Source of the DNA: Duganella sp. CF458
GTDB taxonomy: Bacteria > Pseudomonadota > Gammaproteobacteria > Burkholderiales > Burkholderiaceae_D
NCBI RefSeq assembly: GCF_900113115.1
Contig: NZ_FOOF01000006.1
Coordinates: 1 to 64,000, forward strand
DNA length: 64,000 nucleotides
Direction of reading: 5' to 3'
In this document: positions 1 to 8,474 of the stretch, in pieces
Layout: the number at the start of each line of letters is the position of its first letter
Numbering within the stretch: the stretch's first letter is position 1
Translations under genes and position numbers: made by a program
Notes under the pieces: generated by a model
The model's database searches: none
What the model saw: the letters and a program-made list of their open reading frames with translations, nothing else
Told to the model about the DNA's origin: nothing

Positions 1-63
1 TTGGCTACAAATCGCCGGCACGCTTTGCGGCAGACTTCAACAAGGAAGTGCTGGCAGCTTGAG
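1..63 (+). CDS. 3' end of a probable IS3-family transposase (OrfB), partial
   Basis: Only the last 20 codons lie in the window, in the third frame, ending GYKSPARFAADFNKEVLAA and a TGA stop at 61-63. GY.SPA.FA near the C-terminus is common at the end of IS3-family integrase-type transposases. The stop is followed within 10 bp by a sequence that resembles an IS terminal repeat, as expected for OrfB. An AraC-family C-terminus (GY.S...F...F) is the main alternative; it would normally continue for another ten or so residues. The identification is inference from a very short fragment. Confidence 0.35.
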
Positions 64-90
64 ACGAGAGTGTCCACTATTGACAGTACA
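1..90 (+). mobile_element. Probable right end of an IS3-family insertion sequence
   Basis: The 21 bp at 70-90 read on the minus strand as TGTACTGTCAATAGTGGACA followed by C. This has the look of IS3-family terminal repeats, which often start TGT and carry GTGGACA. The presumed transposase stop lies just inside it. DNA beyond position 90 is the broken end of a BrnA-like antitoxin frame, so the boundary separates two unrelated units. The other IS end is outside the window, so family and length cannot be confirmed. Confidence 0.4.
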
Positions 91-92
91 CC

Positions 93-143
93 TCAGTCAT
101 CGTCGCCCATTGCGTCAATTGCGTCCCAATCCGTCTCGCTCAC
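93..143 (-). pseudogene. BrnA-like antitoxin remnant, N-terminal 16 codons
   Basis: From a GTG at 143 the minus strand encodes VSETDWDAIDAMGDDD and then a stop at 93-95. The pattern TDW..IDAM.D.D matches the N-terminus of antitoxins paired with BrnT toxins, which normally continue with an acidic IDxSDIP stretch and a C-terminal DNA-binding domain. Here the frame ends 3 bp before the presumed IS boundary at 90, so the rest seems to have been removed by the insertion. It overlaps the 3' end of the BrnT frame, the usual toxin-first order. Function is presumably lost. Confidence 0.45.
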
Positions 144-410
144 GTAGGACGAAGTAATATTGACGGGCTTCCCGCGTAGTGGCTTTTCGAAAGGAAATGA
201 CACGGAGGTTCTCACTTTCATAGCAGTAGGTCAACTTGGCAATTCGCTCATCCACGAATCCGATGGTGTTGTAACGCCGCTCCGGGTACGGAAAACGGTC
301 GTCTCGAAAGTGAATTCCAAACCATTGAAAATTTTCCAAGCATCCTGGAAATCGTATTTATGTACGCGGAGGTTTTCCAAGCGTTTCAATTCATCCCACG
401 AGATTGTCAT
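115..410 (-). pseudogene. BrnT-family toxin (DUF497), frameshifted
   Basis: The minus strand from ATG 410 reads MTISWDELKRLENLRVHKYD, then FQDAW and GLEFTFE, a normal BrnT/DUF497 N-terminus. The family's continuation (DDRFPYPERRYNTIGF, later VISFRKATTREARQYY) is present but in another frame from about 303. Adding one G after the GAG codon at 303-305 joins them as TFEDDRFPYPE. The 296-bp span is one base short of 99 codons, which fits a single deletion. BrnT is an RNase toxin neutralised by BrnA. With toxin frameshifted and antitoxin truncated by a probable IS, the pair looks dead. A sequencing error could also explain the shift. Confidence 0.65.
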
Positions 411-517
411 AGCAAGTGTATGCCATCGAAATATGAGGTCAAGCAGGCGGGACGGTAAGTTGATTCTCCGGCGCCTCGACGGTACATGTGTTGAGGTGGA
501 TCAGGTAAGATCGCGGG

Positions 518-820
518 ATGACTAGGGATACTTTTGATTACCGCGACGTGGCGGTCGAGTCGGTCGAGGAATTCGGCCAGGTGCTGGTGCGGCCGGTGAA
601 TGGGCAGGCGTTCAGTCCGGAGATGCGGGTGCAGTGTTCCCGGCAATTGCGCGATACCGCCGTTTATCCACTCGGGACTTGCTTCCTTGTGCTGGCGAAG
701 ATGACGGACCGCTTGGGCGGGGAGCCTTACCTGTATGTCTTTCACGGCGATCCGGTCAAGGTGCTGGCGCCGGCGCAGCTGGATGCCTTCCTTAACGACC
801 GCCGCCGCTTGCGGATTTAG
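518..820 (+). CDS. Conserved hypothetical protein, 100 aa
   Basis: A 100-residue soluble protein beginning MTRDTFDYRDVAVESVEEFG, with no signal peptide or membrane segment and no domain I recognise. It contains one Cys pair-like element (QCSRQ, GTCF) and ends in a basic RRRLRI tail. Composition and codon use match the neighbouring chromosomal genes, unlike the BrnT remnant upstream. It ends 10 bp before the next gene, which has its own AGGAG at 820-824, so the two are probably co-transcribed. Function unknown. The 107 bp between the toxin remnant and this start show no gene. Confidence 0.6.
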   Translation: MTRDTFDYRDVAVESVEEFGQVLVRPVNGQAFSPEMRVQCSRQLRDTAVYPLGTCFLVLAKMTDRLGGEPYLYVFHGDPVKVLAPAQLDAFLNDRRRLRI

Positions 821-830
821 GAGAACGTCG

Positions 831-1691
831 ATGAAACCTGCTATTGCCGTGTTGCTGGCAGTTCCTGCGCTGGCGTTGGCGCAGGTGGCCGAGCCGCAGC
901 CTGACGAGTTGCTGCAAATCGCTTTTCCGAAGTGGAAGGACGAGGAGGGCGGCCGCGTGCAGTCGATCCAGACCAGCGCCGCGACGCGCTGCTGGGATGC
1001 GAGGCAGGGCAAGAAGCGCAACGTGATTGTGGTGCCACGCCAGGCCGTGCGCGTTGCGCCGGACCGGATCGTGCTGCTGGTAACCCTGACGCCGGCAGGC
1101 GATGGCGGCGTGCCGCAAATTGCGCACGGCACGCCTGCCGGTCTTGCGGCTTATACGTTCAAGCCGGGCAAGGATGGATGGAAGCTGGCGAAGCGCCAGG
1201 AACCGTTCGACTTGCAGGGCTACGAAGGCCGGGCGCAATTAGGCGTGCTTCCGCTGTCACCAACCAAGCAAGGCTTGCACGTGACGTGGGGCAGTTGCTG
1301 GCAGGGCCATTGTGTGGACCTGTTCGCCCTGTATTCCATTGGGCCTGACGGTGTGAAGCCGAAGCCGCTGCTGCTGCAGAAGATCAAGGGCGACAACGTT
1401 TATTCGCGCCCGGACTGCGTGGATCGGCTGGCGGGCGTGGTGCAGGGCTTGCAACCGGCCGACCCGGCGTATGCCGACGATAAGGTTGCGCCGGGCCGCT
1501 GCTATGCCATCGAAGGCCGCTGGGAAGTTGCCAGCGCCGGAGCGCTGGTCCTGCGCTTCTCCGGGGCCATGAGCAAGGGTGGCAAGGAAGGCAATGCGCC
1601 GGCTCAGCGCATCGATCAAGCGATGAAATTCGAATTCCGTGGCGGGCGTTACGTGCCCGTCTCCGGCAGCAACCCCGTTCCAGACGCATAA
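831..1691 (+). CDS. Secreted hypothetical protein, 286 aa
   Basis: The start is the ATG at 831, preceded by AGGAG and opening a clear signal peptide (MKPAIAVLLAVPALALA, cleavage before QVAEP); the open frame extends upstream but without an exported N-terminus. The mature protein is about 270 residues with four to six Cys (ATRCWDA, GSCWQGHCVD, RPDCVD, GRCYAIEG), which suggests periplasmic disulfides. A GSCWQGHCVDLF segment near the middle is the most distinctive stretch. No enzyme motif is recognised. It follows the 100-aa hypothetical gene in the same orientation. Confidence 0.65.
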   Translation: MKPAIAVLLAVPALALAQVAEPQPDELLQIAFPKWKDEEGGRVQSIQTSAATRCWDARQGKKRNVIVVPRQAVRVAPDRIVLLVTLTPAGDGGVPQIAHGTPAGLAAYTFKPGKDGWKLAKRQEPFDLQGYEGRAQLGVLPLSPTKQGLHVTWGSCWQGHCVDLFALYSIGPDGVKPKPLLLQKIKGDNVYSRPDCVDRLAGVVQGLQPADPAYADDKVAPGRCYAIEGRWEVASAGALVLRFSGAMSKGGKEGNAPAQRIDQAMKFEFRGGRYVPVSGSNPVPDA

Positions 1692-1708
1692 ACCAAAGGA
1701 GACCTACG

Positions 1709-2119
1709 TTGATCAAGATTCGCGAAATTGACCATATCGTATTGCGCGTCGTCGATGCCGACCGCATGATCCATTTCTACACCCAGGTGCTTGGCTGCAC
1801 CATCGAGCGCCGACAGGACGAGATCGGCCTGATCCAGCTGCGCGCCGGCAGTTCGCTGGTGGATTTGGTGCCTATCGATAAGAAACTGGGCAAGATGGGC
1901 GGCGCTGCGCCGGGCAAGGAAGGCCGCAATGTCGACCATTTCTGCTTCCGCGTCGAGCCGTTCGACGAGGCGGCGATCCGCGCCCATTTGAGCGCACACG
2001 ATGTGCAGAACGGCCCGTCTGAGTCGCGCTATGGCGCGGAGGGCGAGGGGCCGTCGATCTACGTCAACGACCCCGAAGGCAACACCGTTGAACTGCGCGG
2101 TGCGCCTTACGCGAGCTGA
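1709..2119 (+). CDS. VOC-family protein (glyoxalase/bleomycin-resistance fold)
   Basis: A 136-residue single-domain VOC protein. The N-terminus IDHIVLRVVDADRMIHFYTQ is the first beta-alpha unit with the metal-type His of DHIVLRV. The second half carries VDHFCFRVEPFD and ends with GPSIYVNDPEGNTVELR, whose Glu is the usual last metal ligand. Translation starts at TTG 1709, set by AAGGAG at 1696-1701. Such proteins are metal-dependent lyases, isomerases or dioxygenases, or bind antibiotics; nothing here fixes the substrate. Its stop abuts the stop of the convergent FHA gene. Confidence 0.85.
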   Translation: MIKIREIDHIVLRVVDADRMIHFYTQVLGCTIERRQDEIGLIQLRAGSSLVDLVPIDKKLGKMGGAAPGKEGRNVDHFCFRVEPFDEAAIRAHLSAHDVQNGPSESRYGAEGEGPSIYVNDPEGNTVELRGAPYAS

Positions 2120-3097
2120 TCACTCGTCGTCGTCCTCGTCGTCTTTTTTGAGCTTCGAGGACTTGCGTGCTTCATCGGCTGCCGCTTTCAGCTTGGCCGC
2201 ATCGCCCATGAATTCATCCACGCTGTGGTCCTGGCTGCGGCGCACTTCCGGCGGCAGGATCACCGACATATACAGTTCATCGCGCAGGCGGCCGGCATTC
2301 TCGTAGTTGCGCATCAGGATCAGGCCCGAGCCTAGGGCCAGGAACACGGCGCAGGAAGAAATGAAGGCGCGCGGCTTGTGCGGTTTGACGGTGCGCAGGT
2401 GGTGGTAGATCATCGCCACCAGGATCAGCATCACCACGTGGTTGCCGTAGCGTGTGAACGCCTCCGCCGACCAGGCATAGGCCAGCACGCTGCTCAAGGC
2501 CTTCCAGGCGCCGATGGTCACCAGCCCGCTGCCAAGGATGAACAGGTGGCGCCCAAGGCGCGCATGGCCGCCGAACAGGCGATTGGCCAATGCCCAGACT
2601 CCGCTCCACACCATGCCGGCGCCGATGCCGGTGACAATCACCAGCAGGTAGCGGATAGCCTGGAAGGCGCCGGTATCGGACAGCGCTTCGGTGACCCCGA
2701 CGAACAACGCGATCAACGCCATCCCGGCCAGTGCCGGCACGCCGCCTTCCCATGCGTGCATGGTGGTGTCGGTGACTTCGGCTTCCACCGGAAATGCGGT
2801 GTCGCGCACGCGCAGGCGGGTGTGGCCGAGGCGAACCACGGTGGTGCCGTTGATCGGCACCGAAGCCTGCCGCTTGCCGTGCACGACGATGCCGTTCTGG
2901 CTGCCCAGGTCGCGCATCACCAGTGCGCCATCTTCCGCCAGTTCCACCACGGCGTGGGTAGCCGCGGTATGCGCGTCATCGAGGATGAAATCGTTGTTGT
3001 AGCCGCGGCCGATGGTGATCGGCAGTTTGTCGACGCGGTGGCGGTGCAGCACGTCGCCATTGCGCGCCAGGGTCTCGATAAAGAACGGGCCGTTCAT
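2120..3097 (-). CDS. FHA-domain multi-pass membrane protein
   Basis: 325 residues. An N-terminal forkhead-associated domain (about 20-100) shows the canonical phosphothreonine-binding features: ITIGRGYNNDFILDD, then HAVVELAEDGALVMRDLGSQNG. About five hydrophobic segments follow (about 120-280), and the tail is charged, ending KSSKLKKDDEDDDE. The protein likely reads a Thr-phosphorylated partner at the membrane. Its ATG overlaps the stop-side codons of the upstream protease gene by 4 bp, so the two are translationally coupled. No Ser/Thr kinase is in the window, so the phosphorylated partner is unknown. Confidence 0.85.
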   Translation of the reverse strand: MNGPFFIETLARNGDVLHRHRVDKLPITIGRGYNNDFILDDAHTAATHAVVELAEDGALVMRDLGSQNGIVVHGKRQASVPINGTTVVRLGHTRLRVRDTAFPVEAEVTDTTMHAWEGGVPALAGMALIALFVGVTEALSDTGAFQAIRYLLVIVTGIGAGMVWSGVWALANRLFGGHARLGRHLFILGSGLVTIGAWKALSSVLAYAWSAEAFTRYGNHVVMLILVAMIYHHLRTVKPHKPRAFISSCAVFLALGSGLILMRNYENAGRLRDELYMSVILPPEVRRSQDHSVDEFMGDAAKLKAAADEARKSSKLKKDDEDDDE

Positions 3098-4410
3098 TTC
3101 TTGCCCCCGCGTGCCAGCGATTCGAGGAAGGCACGCGAGGCACGCAGGCCGTTTTCATATGACACGCCGCGCGCATCGAGGCGGCTTTGCAGGTTCATCT
3201 TGCCTTCGTCGGTGCTGGAGGTCAGCAGGGCGAAGTCATACAGGCCGTCGAATTTGCGGTAGGCGCGCACGCACATGACGGCGCGCATCGGCAGGGTACT
3301 GTTCTTGACGAATTGTTCGGTGCACATCGGGCCGGTCAGGCGCTTGTCCTTGTGGCTGCCGAAGTTCTCGTTCTTGAACGAGTTGCTGGACAGGACAGCG
3401 AAGCGCACTTCATCCAGTCCGGTGCTCTTCATGTACTGGTGCTGGATCTGGACCTGGCCGGTCTGCAGCGAGCCGGAAACGAACAGCGAGGACTCCATCT
3501 GGCAGTTGGTGACTTCGACCGAGAACGAGTCGCGGTCGTTGGAGCGTCCCCAGCAGCGCATCTGTTCCGATTCGCGCACCGGCACCGAGTACGGGCCCAT
3601 GGCCTTGGCAGTCAGCGGCTTGCCCAACAACTGGTCGATCATGGCCGTCTGGTGCACCAGCAGTTGCTGGGCGACGATGGCGGTGAAATCCTTCGGCGGC
3701 TTGGCTTCCGGATCGACTTTCTTCAGCAGCTCCTGCGCATAGCGGGCCGGTACCAGGAAAGACACCAGTTCGCCATCCAGGCGCTTGGAGACGTTGATGC
3801 CGGCCACCGCGCCGTCGACGGTCACGCTCGGGCCGCCGCTCATGCCGGCATTGATTGGACCGGTGAACATCAGTTGTTCGTAGAAGCTGCGCGCGATCAC
3901 GCCGTTGAACGAGCCCTCGGAGATGGCAAAGCCCAGGTCGAGCGGATTGCCCAGCGAATAAAGGTATTGGCCTTGCGTCAGCGCGACAGGCTTGTCGCCC
4001 AGCTTGAAGTAGCCGGTGCCGTAGCGGTTGACGCGCACCACGGCCAGGTCGTGCAGCACGTCCACCGCCAGCAATTCGATATTCCCGCGCTGGCCGGCAG
4101 TGTCCACCCATTCGCCGGTGTAGGTGTCCGGATCCAGCGCGAACTGGGAGACCACGTGATAGTTGGTCATGACCAGGTTGGAGGTGCCGACCAGGAAGCC
4201 GGAACCGACCGAGGATTGGGTTCGGCCGGTTTTCAGCAGCGAGCGAACCTGCAGCAGGTCGGACTTGGCGGCGGAATAGAGTTTTTGCGCGGTGCTCGAT
4301 GGAGTCGGCAGCGAGACCGTATCAGTGGCGGGGGCAGCCGCCTGTTGGGCGTTGGCTGTTGCGCAGCCCCAAGTCAAAGTCAGTAGTAAAGCCAGTTTAG
4401 TGAATTTCAT
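3094..4410 (-). CDS. Trypsin-like serine protease (S1C / DegP-like), exported
   Basis: 438 residues with a signal sequence (MKFTKLALLLTLTWGCATANA); the Cys near position 16 gives a weak possible lipobox. The protease domain covers about 60-225 with an intact triad: His85 in MTNYHVV, Asp121 in HDLAVVRV and Ser191 in NAGMSGGPS. No PDZ domain is evident. The C-terminal 200 residues are of unknown type and have Cys residues that may pair. It would act in the periplasm. It is first in a two-gene unit with the FHA membrane protein, suggesting a linked envelope-quality or signalling role. Confidence 0.85.
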   Translation of the reverse strand: MKFTKLALLLTLTWGCATANAQQAAAPATDTVSLPTPSSTAQKLYSAAKSDLLQVRSLLKTGRTQSSVGSGFLVGTSNLVMTNYHVVSQFALDPDTYTGEWVDTAGQRGNIELLAVDVLHDLAVVRVNRYGTGYFKLGDKPVALTQGQYLYSLGNPLDLGFAISEGSFNGVIARSFYEQLMFTGPINAGMSGGPSVTVDGAVAGINVSKRLDGELVSFLVPARYAQELLKKVDPEAKPPKDFTAIVAQQLLVHQTAMIDQLLGKPLTAKAMGPYSVPVRESEQMRCWGRSNDRDSFSVEVTNCQMESSLFVSGSLQTGQVQIQHQYMKSTGLDEVRFAVLSSNSFKNENFGSHKDKRLTGPMCTEQFVKNSTLPMRAVMCVRAYRKFDGLYDFALLTSSTDEGKMNLQSRLDARGVSYENGLRASRAFLESLARGGKK

Positions 4411-4442
4411 CTAATCTTTCGACTCGGGGGAGCGGGGCGGGA

Positions 4443-5096
4443 TTACAGTTCGCCGTCTTCTGCGGCCGGCGGGGTGGCCGGGGTCATCATGTGCCCCAGC
4501 TTGAGCGCCTTGGTATTCAGGTAGTGCTGGTTGAAGGCGTTGCGGTTGACCAGCAGCGGCACCCGTTCGGCCACGGCGACGCCCAGGGCGCCCATGGCGG
4601 CAATCTTGCGCGGGTTGTTGGTCATCAGTTTGAGGCTCTTCACGCCGAACTGCTTGAGCATCGGCTCCACCAGGGCGTAGTTGCGCTGGTCGGGCTTGAA
4701 GCCCAGTTGTTCATTGGCTTGCACCGTGTCGGCGCCTTGCTCTTGCAGGCGGTAGGCGCGCATCTTGTTGATCAGGCCAATGCCGCGGCCTTCCTGGCGC
4801 AGGTAAAGCAGCACCCCGCGGCCTTCTTCGGCGATGCGTTTCAACGCGCCTTCAAGCTGGGCGCCGCAGTCGCAGCGCTGGGAGAACAGAACGTCGCCGG
4901 TCAGGCATTCGGAGTGGACGCGCGCCAGCACCGGCTCGCCATTGCCGATATCGCCCAGCACCATGGCCAGGTGCTCTTTGCCGGTGGCGTGTTCGACGAA
5001 GGCATGCAGCGTGAACTGGGCCCACGGCGTTGGCAGGGCGCACGAGGTGACGTAGTCCAGGTCTTCTTTTACCGGTTGTTCTGCGACGGGCTGCAT
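4443..5096 (-). CDS. ribA: GTP cyclohydrolase II
   Basis: 217 residues, normal length for stand-alone RibA, which converts GTP to 2,5-diamino-6-ribosylamino-pyrimidinone phosphate at the start of riboflavin synthesis. The zinc site is intact: Cys64, Cys75 and Cys77 in [21 protein letters not shown]. The catalytic segment [19 protein letters not shown] and the later [10 protein letters not shown] and LMTNNPRK motifs are present. There is no fused RibB domain. No FMN riboswitch is seen in the 98 bp upstream. It is monocistronic by appearance, between the protease and the pirin gene. Confidence 0.95.
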   Translation of the reverse strand: MQPVAEQPVKEDLDYVTSCALPTPWAQFTLHAFVEHATGKEHLAMVLGDIGNGEPVLARVHSECLTGDVLFSQRCDCGAQLEGALKRIAEEGRGVLLYLRQEGRGIGLINKMRAYRLQEQGADTVQANEQLGFKPDQRNYALVEPMLKQFGVKSLKLMTNNPRKIAAMGALGVAVAERVPLLVNRNAFNQHYLNTKALKLGHMMTPATPPAAEDGEL

Positions 5097-5144
5097 GATG
5101 CTCTTTCAATCTTTGTAATGTGTAACCCTGCAATCATAACAAAA

Positions 5145-5194
5145 ACCCGGTAAATCCGGGGCCGGCCCGCAGGGGCAGCCCCGGATATGCCGGT

Positions 5195-5196
<2 letters not shown>
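5145..5196 (-). terminator. Rho-independent terminator after the pirin gene
   Basis: On the minus strand a long imperfect hairpin pairs CCGGCATATCCGGGG with CCCCGGATTTACCGG around a GC-rich internal region. The stem is followed by GTTTTTG, a terminator-type U run. It begins at the pirin stop codon and separates pirin from ribA. It shares the core CCGGTAAATCCGGG with a second hairpin at 53785-53823. Confidence 0.6.
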
Positions 5197-5893
<697 letters not shown>

Positions 5894-5998
5894 AATTAGC
5901 TCCTTGTGCGATAATTTCGATCAGATGTTTCACAGTATATGGCTGCGTGTCCGTGTTAAAAAGCGAATAATTTGCCGCTCAATGATCGAAAAAATCGA

Positions 5999-6916
5999 AT
6001 GCTCAGATTAAGCCTTGAAGCCCTGCAAATCGTGGACGCCATCGACCGTGGCGGTTCCTTTGCCGCCGCCGCGCGTGAGCTGTACCGCGTGCCTTCGACC
6101 ATTTCCTACACGGTGGGCAAACTGGAGGAGGAGCTTGGCGTGCAGGTGTTCGAACGCTTTGGGCCGCGTGTCGAATTGACGCCGGCCGGTCACGAGCTGC
6201 TGAAGGAGGGGCGCTACCTGCTGAAGGCGGCGGGCGACCTGGAACAGCGGGTGCGGCGCGTGGCGTCGGGCTGGGAAACGGAACTGGCGGTCGGACTCGA
6301 TTCCATGTTCGCTGCCACCGTGCTGGTACCGGACGTGCGCGCCTTCTACGAAGTGACGCAGCAGACCCGCTTGCGCCTGGTGCAGGAAACGCTGGGCGGT
6401 AGCTGGGAAGCCTTGCTGGACCGGCGCGTCGATATTGCCGTCGGTGCGCCGGGCGATGGTCCGGCCGGCGGGGGCTATGTGTCGCAGCCGATCGGCCGGT
6501 TGAAATGGGTGTTCGCGGTCGCGCCGCAGCATCCGTTGGCGCAGGTGCCGGGGCGCCTGGGACGCAATGACCTGCAACGCCATCGCGCAATTGCCACGGC
6601 CGATTCCGCCCGCCTGCTGGCGCCGCGCACGGTCGGCCTGGTGTTGGGACAGGACACCCTGACCGTGCCGACCATGCAAGCCAAGTTCGATTACCAGTTG
6701 GCGGGCCTGGGCTTTGGCTTCCTGCCGGAGCGCTGCGCGCGCGCGGCATTCGCCGCCGGCCTGCTGGTGGAGAAGGAGGTCGAAGAACCGAAACCGGATG
6801 AAACCTTTTATCTGGCCTGGCGCAGTGGCGAGTCCGGCGCGGCTTTGCGCTGGTGGCGGCAGCGCATGGCAGAACCGGGCTTGTTCGAACGTCTATGTTC
6901 CCACTTGCCAAAGTAA
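5999..6916 (+). CDS. LysR-family transcriptional regulator
   Basis: 305 residues from the ATG at 5999; a TTG at 5972 would add nine unlikely residues. The N-terminal winged helix-turn-helix is typical: LSLEALQIVDAIDRGGSFAAAARELYRVPSTISYTVGKLEEELG, followed by RVELTPAGHELL (quoted here in parts of the first 75 residues). The rest is a periplasmic-binding-protein-like effector domain (about 90-300) with one hydrophobic effector pocket expected. It is divergent from pirin and upstream of a GST and an exporter on its own strand. Activation of pirin by a xenobiotic ligand is a reasonable inference, not shown. Confidence 0.9.
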   Translation: MLRLSLEALQIVDAIDRGGSFAAAARELYRVPSTISYTVGKLEEELGVQVFERFGPRVELTPAGHELLKEGRYLLKAAGDLEQRVRRVASGWETELAVGLDSMFAATVLVPDVRAFYEVTQQTRLRLVQETLGGSWEALLDRRVDIAVGAPGDGPAGGGYVSQPIGRLKWVFAVAPQHPLAQVPGRLGRNDLQRHRAIATADSARLLAPRTVGLVLGQDTLTVPTMQAKFDYQLAGLGFGFLPERCARAAFAAGLLVEKEVEEPKPDETFYLAWRSGESGAALRWWRQRMAEPGLFERLCSHLPK

Positions 6917-6918
6917 TG

Positions 6919-6963
6919 CTGGCTCCATAAAATTTGACATTCCTGGATCTTTGTTGGAGCCAG
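6919..6963. repeat. Perfect 9-bp inverted repeat in the LysR-GST gap
   Basis: CTGGCTCCA at 6919-6927 and TGGAGCCAG at 6955-6963 are exact inverted copies, 27 bp apart. A TTGACA that could serve as a -35 box lies between them at 6934-6939, but no good -10 stands 17 bp further on. It could be an operator, or a weak stem-loop at the end of the LysR transcript (no U run follows). Confidence 0.4.
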
Positions 6964-7005
6964 GCGGCGGCGCACACTATCCCTGACACATCGAAAGGGA
7001 TTGCC

Positions 7006-7566
7006 ATGCTGGACTTCTACTACGTCGCGACACCCCAAGGGCAGCAATTGCTGATGTTCCTGGAAGAGACCGGGCTACCGTTCCGGCGCATTCCCAAGGC
7101 AAAATCCCTGGCGATGGTCGACCACTGGCCGATGGATGCCGGCGAGCCGCTGCCGCTGCAGGAATCGGGCGCCATGCTGCTCTACCTGGCCGAAAAGGCG
7201 GGATTCGGCCTGCCGGCCGGTATGCGCGCGCGCGCGGCGGCGCGGCAGTGGCTGTTCTGGCAGAAGTCGTTCGAATGCCAGGGCAACCGGACCGCTGAGC
7301 TGTTCAGTACGCTCGACAAGCAGCTTGCAGAGCAGGCCTACCTGTGCGGCGAGCAGTATTCGGTGGCCGATATCGCTTGCTTCCCCCTGGTGAGTGCCCG
7401 CGGCGCGCGCCTGGCCGCCTATCCCAGCCTGGCGCGTTGGTTCCATGCCGTCAGCCAGCGCCCCGCCACCCAGCGTGCTTATGGGCGCGAAATGTCCACT
7501 TCGGTTCCTGACCCCGAAGTGGACACCGAAGCGGGCATTTCGGCGCTGGCGGGAGTACTGCCATGA
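7006..7566 (+). CDS. Glutathione S-transferase family protein
   Basis: 186 residues from ATG 7006, with GAAAGGGA just upstream. The N-terminal thioredoxin-like fold is seen as MLDFYYVATPQGQQLLMFLEE and PLPLQESGAMLLYLAEKAG, where ES is the glutathione gamma-glutamyl site. The all-helical C-terminal domain ends with QAYLCGEQYSVADIACFPLV, the usual N-capping-box region. Likely roles are glutathione conjugation or reduction of small electrophiles. It is translationally coupled (ATGA, 7563-7566) to a drug/metabolite exporter, consistent with detoxification then export. Confidence 0.88.
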   Translation: MLDFYYVATPQGQQLLMFLEETGLPFRRIPKAKSLAMVDHWPMDAGEPLPLQESGAMLLYLAEKAGFGLPAGMRARAAARQWLFWQKSFECQGNRTAELFSTLDKQLAEQAYLCGEQYSVADIACFPLVSARGARLAAYPSLARWFHAVSQRPATQRAYGREMSTSVPDPEVDTEAGISALAGVLP

Positions 7567-8474
7567 GGCGGGCCGACGCCGGGAGCATGTTGTCGGTGGC
7601 GGCGATCTGGGGCGCGTCATACCTGTTCATCCGCGTCGGGGCGCCGGAGTTTGGCGCGGCGGCGATGGGTGGGGTGCGCGCGGTGGCGGCGGCACTGCTG
7701 TTGTTGCCACTGCTCGTGTGGCGCGGCCAGATCGGCGCATTGCGCCGGCATTGGCGCGGCATCGGCTTTATCGGCGTGACCAATGCGGCGCTGCCATTCC
7801 TGCTGTTTAATTTCGCGGCGTTGACGATTCCGGCCGGCCTGTCGTCCATCCTGAGCGCGACCACGCCCTTGTTCGCGGCGCTGATCGGCGCGATCTGGCT
7901 TGGCGAACGGCTGACCATTACGCGCATGGCGGGGTTGTCGCTGGGCTTCGGCGGCGTGGTGCTGCTGGTGGCGGGCAAGCTGCATTTCCTGCCGCAGCAC
8001 GACATGCTGCGCACGATGCTGGCTTCGCTGGCGTGCCTGGCGGCGACGCTGCTGTATGGAATCTCGGGCAACTTCAGCAAGCGCTACCTGGCCGAGGTGC
8101 CGCCCCTGGCCGTGGCCGGCGGCAGCCAGATGGTGGCGGCCGTGCTCCTGCTTGGCCCGGCGGTGGTGCTGTGGCCGGCTGAGCCACCTTCGGCCAAGGC
8201 CTGGGGCGCCGTGCTGGCGCTGGCTGCGCTGTGTACGACGTTTGCGTATGTGCTGTTCTTTGGATTGATTGCGCGGCTGGGGGCGAGCAAGGCGATGAGC
8301 GCGCTGTTCCTGATTCCGGCCTTCGGCGTGCTGTGGGGCTGCCTGTTCCTGGGGGAGATCTTCTCGCTGCAGATGGGCTTGAGCTGCCTGGTGATCCTCG
8401 CGGGTTGCGCGCTGACCACCGGGCTGCTTGAACCGTCGCGCTGGACGGTTCCGTTCACGACAAGGCGCGCTTAG
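7563..8474 (+). CDS. EamA-family (DMT superfamily) exporter
   Basis: 303 residues with about ten hydrophobic helices in two EamA repeats (about 5-135 and 150-290). The repeat signatures are AAIWGASYLFIRVG in the first half, with ILSATTPLFAALIGAIWLGE, and AMSALFLIPAFGVLWGCLFLGE in the second. Family members export amino acids, metabolites or drugs, usually by proton antiport; the substrate is not predictable. The start overlaps the GST stop by 4 bp. Its 3' end overlaps that of the convergent KGG gene by 4 bp. Confidence 0.9.
   Translation: MRRADAGSMLSVAAIWGASYLFIRVGAPEFGAAAMGGVRAVAAALLLLPLLVWRGQIGALRRHWRGIGFIGVTNAALPFLLFNFAALTIPAGLSSILSATTPLFAALIGAIWLGERLTITRMAGLSLGFGGVVLLVAGKLHFLPQHDMLRTMLASLACLAATLLYGISGNFSKRYLAEVPPLAVAGGSQMVAAVLLLGPAVVLWPAEPPSAKAWGAVLALAALCTTFAYVLFFGLIARLGASKAMSALFLIPAFGVLWGCLFLGEIFSLQMGLSCLVILAGCALTTGLLEPSRWTVPFTTRRA

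Noticed and set aside
5097..5194. FMN riboswitch upstream of ribA
   Set aside because: The conserved FMN aptamer core is not present in this 98-bp gap.
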